64,000 nt of DNA from Floccularia luteovirens (Eukaryota; Basidiomycota; Agaricomycetes; Agaricales; Squamanitaceae), in the NCBI GenBank assembly GCA_009739215.1, contig VSJF01000008.1, forward strand, positions 868,001-932,000. Direction: 5' to 3'. The notes under the pieces were generated by a model, which was given only the letters and a program-made list of their open reading frames with translations, searched no databases and was not told where the DNA came from. Numbering within the stretch: position 1 is the stretch's first letter; the number at the start of each line of letters is the position of its first letter. Both the position numbers and the translations under genes were made by a program. Positions 10,992 to 27,368 of the stretch are shown here, piece after piece.

Positions 10992-13102
10992 CAAACACTT
11001 GGGATCCTTTGGATAATGTAAGGAAAAGACTGGTACCTACATATGGATCAAGAAATCCTCCACAAAATCCAAAGGCACCTCATATTCCTTATCCTAGTAG
11101 TGAAGAGCTTGACAAAGCCCCAACTTCCTTCCTATCTCCTAACAGGGAACCATGTCACTTACCTTCAGTGGAGAGGCCTCATACACCTCAACCAAGGAGT
11201 GCAGTAGACAATATTGAGTACTCATGACATCAAAGAGAGGGAACACCTGAAAAAAGGTTTGTACCTAGACAAGAACTGCCAAGATGCTCAGAGAGACAAA
11301 GAAGGATTTCTAGAAATGTCATTCAAGACAATGCTTATGAAGATGATCCACTGCAACAATTGCAGAATTAGGAAGATTATGCTTATTAGCAAGATAATAT
11401 TGACCAGCACTTTGTGCCGGAAAATAGGCAGCATCGGGTTCCCATCCCAATAGCGCCACCTCAGCCTACTGACAATGAGCACTCTGATATAAGCACTAGA
11501 GATGTGGATATAAGTCAAATAGCTTATGTGACTAAATTGGCACAGGAAGGGGGTGTAGAATTCACTGCCTATTTACTAGTGCATCGAGTTTCCCATTCTG
11601 ATAATCTAGTCCTGACTCAATTTAGAGATATAATGCATCTTCCACCAGCTGCAAAGGAAGAATGGTTGATTGCTTGCTATGAAGAGATGGATGCTCTTCG
11701 TAAGCACGATGTAATGTCTGGACTTGTAGACCTACCCCAAGGTTGAAGAGCAGTTAAGAACAGATGGGTGTTTGTGGTCAAGTCCAATGGCCACAAAAAA
11801 GCATAACTAGTTGCCAAAGGTTTCTTTCAGATCAAAGGACTTAACTTCAAGGAGATATTCTCACCTATTGTGAGATTTGAAACAGTATGCATCCTGTTAG
11901 AACTTGCAGCACTCAACAATTGGGCTATTACTGGCCTGGATATCAAGTCTGCCTTCCTGTATGGTAAACTTGAAGAAGAGATCTATATGGTCCAACCTAA
12001 AGGCTTCATTGTCAAAGAACAAGAAAAGAAAGTCATCTGCCTGCAACACACTATCTATGGCTTAAAGCAAGCTGCATTAGCATGGTGGAAAGGACTTGTT
12101 GAGTCTATAAAAGAACTTGGCTTTCAAAGAACTCAGTCAGATGCAGGAATATTCATTCATTGGTCAAAAGATTAGCAAGATATCATGATAGCAATTATCT
12201 ATGTAGATAATGCTATCTGGACTGGATCAGATCCTAGACTTGTAACTAAGAAGAAAGAGGATTTCATAAGATGATGGGAATGTCACGATTTGGGAGATGT
12301 CAATGAATTTCTTGGCATATGCATACAGTGGACAGGTCAGTCCTATAGGATAGACCAAGTCACTTATTTAAAGAAGGTACTTGCATGCTTCAGCATGGAG
12401 AATACTCATAGAGCTGAGACTCCACTCCCAGCTGGATATAAACCAGTCTCTAATGAGGGAATTGCCACACCAGCATTAAGAACAGAGTTTCAACAAATTA
12501 TCAAGAGTTTGCTGTACCTGATGATTGGAACTCGATCTGATATTGCTTATGCAGTAATTAGGTTAAGCACATTTGTAGCAAACCCAACATAAGACCATGT
12601 GAATCAAGCAAAACACATAATGCATTACTTGGTTGGTATGCAACACTATTCCATCTTATACCATGGAAAAAGTGGTGAAGGGTTATTTTCATATACTGAT
12701 TCTGACTGGGCCTCTGATGAAATATCGCATAAGTCCCATACAGGTTTCTACATGATGCTAGCATCTGGCATTGTCATGTGGCAATCTTGCAGACAGAAAA
12801 CAATTGCATTAAGTTCCACTAAAGCAGAATACATGGCTGGCTCAGACTGTTGCCACCAGTTGATGTGGATACTGAACATGTTTCATAAGATTGGTTTACC
12901 CTTCATAAAAGCCATCCCAATCTACATGGATAATCAGGAAGCCAATTTTATTGCTTCCAATCCTGTTGCCAAACAGTGCATCAAACACATTGACATCTGT
13001 TATCACTATATACATGAGTGTATCGAAAATAGTCATGTCAAGGTCTTCTTCATTGAAGAGGTCAACAATCCAGCTAATATGCTTACAAAGCCATTGTTGT
13101 GA
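10992..13102 (+). pseudogene. copia reverse transcriptase and RNase H remnant
   Basis: The RVT_2 domain spans about 11690-12590: NRWVFVVKSNG, LVAKGF, ITGLDIKSAFLYG (first catalytic Asp) and YGLKQAALAW are clear copia signatures. The second catalytic motif reads YVDN at 12200-12211 where active copia enzymes have YVDD. RNase H follows (YTDSDWASD, SSTKAEYMA, MDNQEA) and the frame ends normally at 13102 with the NMLTKPLL terminus typical of copia polyproteins. In-frame stops at about 11743, 11803, 12173, 12272 and 12590 make it a pseudogene. Confidence 0.9.
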
Positions 13103-13313
13103 GAGTTATTCCTAAAGTGCAGAGCTCAACTACAGCTTGAATTTTATTCGCAATAAGTTTGATGCCATCTGAGCATATAGACGCGCAATATATCCACAAA
13201 TTCATTCTTGGTCATAGTAAATTGAGAATGCAGTGAATGCTGCTGTCTTATTAATCTTTAAGATTATCCACTTAGGAGTGCAAATGATTTGATTTATTCA
13301 TCACATGCTGCAC

Positions 13314-13327
13314 TAAGTGAGAGGGTG
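13314..13327 (+). other. Polypurine tract of the copia element
   Basis: AAGTGAGAGGGTG directly precedes the 3' LTR. A purine-rich run at this position primes plus-strand synthesis in LTR retrotransposons. Confidence 0.6.
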
Positions 13328-14066
13328 TGTTGTAACAGCAACTATCATGTGAAGGATCACATGATTTATGTAACATGATATGTCATATGACCTGACTCAC
13401 TCATCATATGCTTTATATGTCACGTGCATTATGACTAAGCATGTTCTTTGATGTTCTACAACATTCTACAAGGAACATGTGACTTATGGAACTATCTAGC
13501 ATGGACCACTATTTACAAATATGCACATATGGTAAATCTGTATATAAGGACCTTGTACTTTGTACTATGCCTCTTGTCCAATTATATTGTGTTAGAGTGT
13601 GAATAGTGTGTATTCAGTTGGAGGAAAAGTATGCTACAGAGGCCTCCTTATATATAATACAGGAAGGCCTAGACTACTGTTCTAGACTGCTCAGGGTAGT
13701 GCTTCTAGCTTACCCTAACAGCTTCTAGTCTACTTCTGTTGCTATGATACCAGTGCTTCTAGACTATCCTGAGTGCTTCTAGTCTATCCTGAGTGCTTCT
13801 AGGCAACCCTGATAGAAGCACCTCTGGTATCTATATAAGACCACTGGTTTCCTACCAGAACCCATTCTTCCTTTCCCCTCCTGTCTACTATTACATACTA
13901 TACTATTCTATCCTCTTACTATCTTCTATCCTAGTATGTCTGTACATGTAGGAGTAGACTATTGTAACATATTGGTAGTAGTCAGTACTAGTCTCTAAGT
14001 CACAAAGTAAGCTCTAAGGTGAGGTAGTTCCACTCCACTGTGTATAACACAGGGCACTGCTCAACA
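13328..14066 (+). repeat. 3' LTR of the copia element, interrupted
   Basis: The LTR starts TGTTGTAACAGCAAC and ends GGGCACTGCTCAACA. It matches the 5' LTR closely from 13328 to 13589 and again from 13975 to 14066. A solo LTR of another family sits in between. Confidence 0.92.
13590..13969 (+). repeat. Solo LTR, fourth family, nested in the 3' LTR
   Basis: The 380-bp element starts TGTTAGAGTG and ends ACTATTGTAACA. A perfect 5-bp duplication TATTG flanks it (13585-13589 and 13970-13974), and the uninterrupted 5' LTR shows the empty site. It contains a repeated TGAGTGCTTCTAG motif near 13763-13805. Confidence 0.92.
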
Positions 14067-14071
14067 TATTT

Positions 14072-14570
14072 CTTTTCCTATTTCTGACAGAAAAAAGACA
14101 CCTTTTTCTTTCATCCTTTTTCAGTGGGAAAAACATAATCTTTTTTGGAAGGTGACAATCAATGTTTCTGGCCTGGGGCCCATAACCTGATGAATAGCTA
14201 TGACTTCAGGTAGGAGGAGAGTACTGGAGAGGAGTTAAATAGATTAGAGAATGTTTATTATAACATATGGATTAGTTGTGTTAAGTCTACTGTGTAGTTA
14301 CAGTTTGCTACGACTTAATGTGACCGTGACGTGACAGGTGTCACATACTACATCTACTTGAAAACTTTCTCCCATTTCTCACATATTTTTCCAAGGGAAA
14401 TGGAAGACATTTTTCCCACCCTCTTTTTCTAACAGAAACAGGACCCGGTGCCAGCAGTGATTGTGTCACCTTTTCAAGAAAAGTATACTTCTGGCTATCT
14501 TGAAAGGCTGACCTTGCAATACACAGTTGCGACCTTTTTGCTGATGCATGATTGCATACATCAGGGCTTT
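14072..14570. other. Further degenerate small repeats beside the copia element
   Basis: No gene. The outer parts (14085-14165 and 14365-14465) partly mirror each other as an imperfect inverted pair (TTTCTGACAGAAAAA against TTTTTCTAACAGAAAC; AAGGTGACAATCA against GATTGTGTCACCTT). The middle (about 14195-14350) resembles 326-515. The layout suggests one small repeat inserted in another. Confidence 0.45.
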
Positions 14571-14571
14571 C

Positions 14572-14720
14572 AAATGCGTCCAAAAACAGCTGAAACGGCT
14601 GAGAATTGAACGAGTTATGATGAAAACAATGTTTATCTACCATCAAAACATACCAAAAACGTTTGTTTTCATCATAACTCACTCATTTCTCAACCGTTTT
14701 GGCTGTTTTTAGACGCGTTT
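14572..14720. repeat. Fold-back (MITE-like) element 2
   Basis: Two 58-bp arms (14572-14629 and 14663-14720) pair with about eight mismatches around a 33-bp loop. Each arm has an outer GCGTC box, an AAAAACAGC box and an inner GAGTTATGATGAAAACAA. The element separates transposon-rich DNA from the STE3 gene. Confidence 0.82.
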
Positions 14721-14992
14721 TAATCACACGGACTCGGTCTATCGAACGCGTTATCACTACCACGCACCAGAGCCGTGGCAGGCTGCGGCCTGGGGCTTTC
14801 GGGCTGAGCCGGGCTCGCACATCACTAATTTAACATGCCATTCAAGTTGTCATTCCAATGGCCAAATAATGGTATATACATATAATGGAATGAATAGTTT
14901 CTAAGATCCGAGAGAAAAGAAAAGTATAAGGCTACAGTGAGTGGAGCTTTCAATAGCTACAGTGATGGAAACCGAATGAATGGAACAAATGT

Positions 14993-16743
14993 TTATACAT
15001 TATTATCTCCTGAATCATGATTGTGAATTTTCGTGATCGCATTGGGGATGTCGAGAGGAGATCCACTTGTAACAGATGACGGAAACGCGACCGACGGTGG
15101 GCGCGACACGTCTACAACAACTTTGGAAGAATTACGAGATGGATTCGAATAACTGGTCATCTCGCTCCCGTTGTCTTTGAGAACCACTACTTTGGTCTTG
15201 ACAGATATCTGGGGCTTGGAAGTACTACTAGGTGATCCCGATTTGATGCTACCACTATCGCGAGATGCATCTCCATCCAAAGATGTTAGGTCAGAGAATG
15301 AGTCCAAGGAATCGCGTTTTTCTGCACCGACGCGTGATCGAGCATTGACAGAAAGATTTGGCTCGTAGGTTTTGTTAAATCTAACATTCCATCACTGCTT
15401 AGTAAACCATAGAAAACCCCAACAAAACTTTTACGAACCTAGGTGAGGTTGTAATGCTGGTGGCACTGTCATTGAAAGAAGAAAGCCCTGCATGTCTGGT
15501 GATCGTCCTAGTAATACTGCTGTAGCGTTTCATGGCCTCATCTGCAAATCCGAACAATGCGAAGAACGCAAGTGCAAATGCAACAGGCAGCCAACGACGG
15601 CCCTCCAAGGACACAACAAGACCGGGTATGCTCCTCCAATATTCTGCCGATCGACGTCCCACATAAGAAAATCCTATCGTACAACATTGGTCAATGACAA
15701 TCAAAATATGGAGTTAATAAAATTGATCTTACCAAGATGCGTATCAGCGAACGAAATCCAAGGATGCAAGCTACTAGGTTTACTTTGTACGCTAAGAAAA
15801 TATGCAGACAGTGGAAGTGAGAAGAAAGCATCGCAGCCCGCCAAGATCATCAGTCTGAGATAACGGCTCATGTGTGTCACTGAATTAGAAGAAAGGACAT
15901 CTCGACTTTCTTTTGCCCTTTTGCCAATGACAAAAATACATCGGGCTATTAATGAGAATCGGATTAGTTTATGATGTATAAGAAAGGTATGATGCCCACC
16001 AGAATAGTAGAGAGAAATAGCGGAGAGAATGACTGGCGGCAAGCTGACCAACAATATCGCAACCCATGTATTATATACAGACATTGAGCAGCCAAACTCC
16101 TCATAAATGTCGAAACGGTGTCCCTGGACAATGTAGTCTTATGAACCAGAATAAGTACCTAACCATGGAACTTGGAAAGGCAACTTACGTAGAGCCATAA
16201 AAATCATTGGGAGCAAGAGGCAAATAGATAAGTCAACCAGTACTACACGGCGCCTCTGTGAAATGAATCAGTTCACGGTCTTATGAGGGATAGACAGAAT
16301 TGAGTTACCCCTTGTTTAGTCGACATGACTGACCTGACAGTCGAAATCAAATAAAGACGACGATTGATGCACAAGGAAACAGCAGGGAAAGCGAAGTTAG
16401 AGCCGACCGCGAGCTTTGCAGCTAATATTAGACAGGTTAGAAAAGGACCATGGATAAGGAAAGCAAGTTATACGCACCAATGTCACACCAAACAACTGCC
16501 CGTTTGGTAGCATCATGGCGCCAAATGATGGAGTTGATGCCATACTGGAGGTTCATAATCCCAACCCACAACATATAGAAACAAGTACCAACGTTCCCAG
16601 CTGAAGATATGAATGTGTGAAAAGACAACAATTTGAAAAGCATTAGAGAGCATACCTTCCATATGCCAGGAGAGAGGAATCATCATGAGGACGAAGGACA
16701 GGAACGACATGACAGAAAAAGCAGTTGTCACTGAAGACACCAT
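14993..16743 (-). CDS. STE3-type pheromone receptor (GPCR)
   Basis: This is a fungal class of seven-helix G-protein-coupled receptors (STE3 family) that sense lipopeptide mating pheromones; in mushrooms they form the B mating-type locus. Translating the complement with seven short introns gives about 440 residues. The start MVSSVTTAFSVMSFLSF opens helix 1 (a longer in-frame start 45 bp upstream would add a tail not usual for the family). Family landmarks are NSIIWRHD after helix 2, SLCINRRLY in helix 3, RRRVVLVDL, and the diagnostic QGHRFDIYEEFGC loop. Helices 5-7 follow, then a hydrophilic Ser/Asp-rich cytoplasmic tail. The intron before HYIVQGHRF uses an acceptor TCATAAG; the next downstream AG would break the frame. 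All exons are open, so the gene looks functional. Whether it is a mating receptor or one of the extra STE3-like paralogues of mushrooms cannot be decided here. Confidence 0.93.
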
Positions 16744-17051
16744 GATTGATGCTGAGAAATTGGGGATTAGGGGATTGATGATGATCAAGACATAAAATCA
16801 TTTAAATGGAGGACAGATAGGTTATGTCGCCGTCCAACATTTATTTCTCTCCAAATCCGGTTGCTCCACTCAAACATCTGCCCCAATATGGCTATTCCTT
16901 TACAATCACCTTATTTGGTTGCTCAGTTCCCATATCGGGGTACAAACACTCTTCCTTTTCTTGTCGCTTGTTTGTTCCGAATCTGGAACTTCGTTTGTAT
17001 CCAACTGAAGCTCTGTGAAATACAGCGACATTTACAACTAAGTACTAACTA
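16744..17051. other. Intergenic: receptor promoter / CDH 3' end
   Basis: No gene seen. It holds the upstream region of the receptor and the terminator side of the cellobiose dehydrogenase gene. I looked for a short farnesylation (CaaX) pheromone precursor frame on both strands and found none. Confidence 0.5.
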
Positions 17052-20558
<3,507 letters not shown>

Positions 20559-21742
20559 TACGCCGTCGAAGGGGGTGGGGCAGGAACTGAGAGGTTTTCC
20601 CCCTCAATCACTGCTAATAAATATCCCTCCCTGCTCTATTATAAGCATAGAAGTTGCGGGGGCATTCCATTCTATCGGATAAGTTGTGTGTCAAAATCCC
20701 CATGGGCGCAGGACATGAAAAAGAACCGTGCCCAACGGAGGTCAAAATAGTGAAGGATTCAAGATAATGGCGGATAGAAGTCGGATTCAGGGGACCTGTG
20801 ACCAAGACAAAGAGCCACTCGGATGGTTCAACGTATACGTTGACCTGCTCACATCGTTTTGTACAACTCCTCTTTTGGCAAGGATTAGCTTGGAAAAACA
20901 GCCCGATATATGCCCGTCCTATTTTCCGACCGCAAAAATTGAGTATTCCATATGAATAAGTCCGATATATGACAGCATAAATTTAAGATTTTGATGACTA
21001 TATCTCGATAGAATGTTGTGTTGTAAAGACCAAACTTTTGCCGAGGTGACGTCTGCATCGAATGGTCCAACCCAAGACCTTCAGCTTTAAGAATGAACAA
21101 AATACCAAGCAAAAGCAATCAGCATCGAAGTAACTCTATATCCCCTTCTATTCAGAAAAGCAGCGAAGATACACAGCTGATAGATGTCGATGAAACACTA
21201 CTGACCTTTGCAGCCAACTGACAAAGCTTTCATTGACAGTTTATTTTTGGTCGGTGGGGTATGGCGCCAGATTTTGTATTTTAGGTTAGAAGTAAAGAAA
21301 ATCCGAATTAACCCAGTCGATGATTGATATCTTATAAGGTGACGATTGTGTAATATTTTCATCCTCCAAAACATGAATGTACTGTATGTCTAATAAGTAG
21401 TGAGAGAGTTATTTAGCGTTTGTTGATTGATGGTGGTAGGTGACTAAAGTTATGGGGTGACAAGCTACAACAAATTGGGTTTGTTGTATGTTCTTTCCGG
21501 TTCGTAGTTCTTAACGATCTCGACCACGGCGATCCATCTTTTTTCTTTCGTGGCGGGCATCTTGTACACATAGTTGGCCGTCGTCAACAAAGTTTAGCAG
21601 TCTCCGGACGCGTCATTTCTTTTATACTACTCATTCTCCTATCCATCTTTCCTGATACCCATTCCACAATACCTCGTGGTATCTGTTGTTTCTGGCTGCC
21701 ATATTTCTCCGCCGATACACATCAGAACAGTGTTTAGACGTC
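20559..21742. other. Divergent intergenic region (CDH / Spg1 promoters)
   Basis: No gene seen. The two flanking genes are transcribed away from each other, so both promoters lie here. A TATAATAGAG-like sequence (complement near 20634-20643) is about 75 bp upstream of the CDH start. Pyrimidine-rich DNA (21610-21720) precedes the GTPase start. Confidence 0.5.
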
Positions 21743-22729
21743 ATGGCAACGTCAGGCCCATCGTCTTCATCGCAATCGTCTTCAAATGCTGGACCCAGCA
21801 ATCAAAATCCTCATCCACTCTTAGAAAACATTGACGAAAAGAATAGGTAGAACTTTCTGACTCTCATTTCAGACTGGATTAATTAACCTAGGATTCCAAG
21901 CGTTGTCATCAAAGTTGGGATGGTTGGAGACTCACAAATTGGGAAAACTAGTCTCATGGTGAAGTACGTGGAAGGTAGTTTCGATGAGGATTATATACAG
22001 ACGCTGGGTACGCAATCAGTATGCTTTAGGATAGCAACTATATTCTCAATCTCCATAGGCGTCAATTTTATGGAAAAGACGATCTCTGTTCGAAGAACAA
22101 CGATAACCTTCTCGATATGGGATCTCGGAGGTCAGAGGGAGTTTGTCAATATGCTACCTCTCGTTTGTAACGACGCAGTCGCCATTCTCTTCATGTTCGA
22201 CCTATCTCGCAAGTCAACATTAAACTCAGTGAAAGAATGGTACCGGCAGGCTCGAGGATTCAATAAAGTGAGAGAATTACCGTGCTTCTTTTCATATTCG
22301 ACTTTGATTATGGGACGTATACTTGACCAAATACCACCCCCATGCAACCTGTCATAAACATACCTCTTCTTTCTACGCTTTCCCTTCAAGAGATCTTAAC
22401 TTAATTTTTTTTCATGTTAGACTGCAATTCCCTTTCTAATTGGCACAAAATTCGATCAGTTCGCCACTTTCCCTCGAGATGAACAAGAAGAAATAACGAA
22501 ACAGGTATTCATCAATTCATGGAAGTTGTAAAATATTCACCCATCGCAAATTCAGGCTAAGCGGTTCGCCCGAGCTATGCATGCTTCTCTGATATTTTGT
22601 TCGACCTCAGCCTCGATAAACGTACAGAAAATATTCAAGATTGTCTTGGCGAAAGCTTTTGACCTTAAATGTGTTATACCTGAGATCGAAGGTGTAGGAG
22701 AACCGATCTTAATCTATGTAGACGTGTGA
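21743..22729 (+). CDS. spg1: Septum-promoting small GTPase (Spg1/Tem1 family)
   Basis: A Ras-superfamily GTPase at the head of the septation initiation / mitotic exit network; it acts at spindle pole bodies to trigger septation and cytokinesis. Five exons give about 225 residues. After a Ser/Asn-rich N-terminus come the P-loop GDSQIGKTS, the hallmark [12 protein letters not shown] switch [18 protein letters not shown] (switch II, Gln present), [27 protein letters not shown] in the NKxD position (TKFD, a family trait) and [17 protein letters not shown] as the SAK-type G5 motif. It ends [15 protein letters not shown]. The near-identity of these stretches to Spg1/Tem1 as I know them makes the assignment firm. 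The third intron is longer than usual (about 150 nt). Confidence 0.96.
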
Positions 22730-24399
22730 CCAAAAAATGTCGGACACCCACAACCACAAGGTCGATAGTAGGGAAGGATGACTCTGTCATGATTGCTTAT
22801 GACGCCGACCTAGGGGCTGAAGGCACAAGGAAAAAGGTTCGGTACATAGTCGCTCTTATATACCTGCTCCTGACAACTGATTGCATTCTTTACTAGGTAG
22901 CTTGTTGGTTGTGGGGGATTATATACAACTCTCATCAAGCAACCTTATTTAGCCGTTCATCACGTCAATTCGATGGCATAACGCAACTGTCGAATTTGAT
23001 CATGTGGCAGAAGGACTCTAAATAATTCTTTATCACGCCCATCTGGCGCCATTTTCTTCCCTTCGTCGGCTTTCCATTTTCTCATTCTAATTGATACCAC
23101 TGGCACATCCACCACACCATCGTTTCATATTGTCGTTTGTGTTATCGTAACATTCGTTTTGCAGCATACATACTCTAGTCCCGCTCCCTGGCACTGCCAC
23201 TTACAGTTTACAATTATAAATTAACATTTTCGTCTCAGAAAGAATTGATATTTTCTCTCTTCGGCTCTAGAACCATCGCCAGCATTTCTCTCATCATATG
23301 ATAAGTAAAATTATCACATCAATGGTTTAGTCTGTGATTTGTATATTTCTTTTTGTGGATCGACGAGGTGATTAGGTAGTTGCGCATTCGAGAACCCGTG
23401 ATGAACCTCGACTCGGGGACCAAGGTACGGTATGGATCATGTGCTACCATTGAAGCAGGTCGAATATAGCTTTTCTCCGAATGCTTTTGTTCAAGACCAA
23501 GTTGCGAAAAAAATCCGAAAATATCAGCACATTTCTCCAGCTGATCATGATTCAACCTCTCCAAGAGATTAGAAATGAGTGTTTGAATTGATAGTCGTAC
23601 GGCCTTTTAAAACTCACTACATGATAAATCTGACATTCTTCCCTCATGATGAAGTCGCGTGGATATTTCAGGTGAACAATGTTAACATATGCATAGAGAC
23701 ACCTGAGAATTATTCCGCTCGAACTCATAGTACTTTATCTGCTGATTCCTCGTCATGCGTGTCCGACGTGCTTCTTTCCCCAACTCAAATCCAAATTGGC
23801 TTACAGCAACTTCTTTCCACTATCTACAATCTTTATTCTAAAGCTATGCATCATTAACCGGACCCACATGCTCTTGCTTCACTCAAGTCCCACCTCGTTC
23901 ATAAACCCAATTTAGGATAGTTTTGTTTTTTGGTCCTCAAAATGACTAATTGGAAGGTCGTTCAAAATCAATCTTCTTAGACGACTTGGCGTTTGTTTAG
24001 AGACAGTTACCATTTTACTATAGCGACGTGGATCAACGGCTCTGACTAGGAAATTTGAGAAGCTGTTCTTTGTCTCGATGTGCCGCTGATTCTTCCTGGG
24101 TCTTCATGTGGTACTTTGTCTCGTACGTTCCTGATTTGTATAAACTTCGCTTCTTTCTTATGTATGGAGCTAGTTTTACGAGGCTGATTCTCGTGGTTTG
24201 CAAGAACAAACTGCATGCTATCGCTGAAAACCATGTGCACCTACACCTGAACTTCTACATACCATGATATTGCCCATGTGTCAAGACCTTGTTTCCGCTC
24301 ATTTGGAGATACACTTGGAGCCATGCTAGACTACAAAAGGGTACATATGTATGTCCTTCTCCAGTTCTTACAATTGACATCTCTTCAGTCACTTAAAGA
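22730..24399. other. Intergenic, no supported gene
   Basis: The first part is the 3' end of the GTPase gene. Pyrimidine-rich DNA at 23040-23290 looks like a promoter or 5' leader, yet the following open frames are short, begin with GTG or break up, and match nothing I know (for example a 46-codon ATG frame at about 23432-23572). The last 150 bp are the chitinase promoter. Confidence 0.45.
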
Positions 24400-26732
<2,333 letters not shown>

Positions 26733-27368
26733 ATTGCAAAGCGATTTATTTCAATTATTATATATGAATAACATCCGTGTATATCAAACTTGTAAAGAGT
26801 TTCTTGATCAGTTTGAATTGGTTGAAATATAGCTCCCGGAGGATTGTGATGAGTAAAAAAGGATAATGTCTTCAACAGTGCCGGAAACTAACGACCGACA
26901 TTGTGGCCGATTCTTCGACTAAACTTTATCCTGCTTGCACAACACGATTTTTGAATAGTGGAAAGGAACATGGTCTTGTTGCTGAGTAAGTAAATTTCAT
27001 CAATTCAAAATTTTCAAAAACTTTCCACCGAAAATTGCGGTGTGTTTAGGGCCTGACACTTATATATTTGCTTTGGACATCCTTCTCGAGCTCTGATAAC
27101 AGCCAGGACCTCGTTTACCGTTCCCGCCCGACAAATGCAACTTGTACACGAATCTTCATTGATCAATTTTTACAACAAAAAAAACACACCTTCATCTATA
27201 TATACATCTGATATTTTTATTGAGTACAGGCAACCTCACAGCAAATCTTTTCCCTTTTCCCCTCATACATACTTCGACAATACCCTTGATCATCGTTTTT
27301 TTGGACACAGTGTTCAACGCTGGGATTTAAGATATGTGTTGGACCTGCGATAGAAAGTCAGATCGAAA
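26733..27368. other. Convergent intergenic region
   Basis: No gene seen; this is the shared 3' region between the chitinase (+) and catalase (-) genes. Confidence 0.5.

Larger units (their letters stand above)
4495..14066 (+). mobile_element. Ty1/copia LTR retrotransposon, degenerate, with nested insertions
   Basis: The two LTRs (4495-4858 and 13328-14066, the latter interrupted) share their TGTTG..CAACA ends. The element is bounded by the 5-bp duplication TATTT (4490-4494 and 14067-14071), so both ends are certain. Domain order is gag, protease, integrase, reverse transcriptase, RNase H, which is the copia order. Without its insertions it would be about 6.5 kb. It carries many in-frame stops and an altered RT active site, so it cannot be autonomous. 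Four later insertions lie inside it: 5578-5969, about 7419-9140, 10380-10986 and 13590-13969. Insertion in the + orientation; the host gene, if any, is not visible. Confidence 0.95.

Noticed and set aside
15171..15863. Plus-strand frames over the receptor gene
   Set aside because: They overlap well-supported receptor exons on the other strand and contain the complements of its splice sites.
16096..16185. Simple splice of receptor exons 4 and 5 at the acceptor next to GGACACCG
   Set aside because: That acceptor shifts the frame and gives a stop after a few codons; the upstream acceptor TCATAAG keeps the conserved YIVQGHRF segment.
23579..23857. 92-codon frame between the GTPase and the chitinase
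   Set aside because: It begins with GTG; the nearby ATG hits a stop after two codons. No family similarity.
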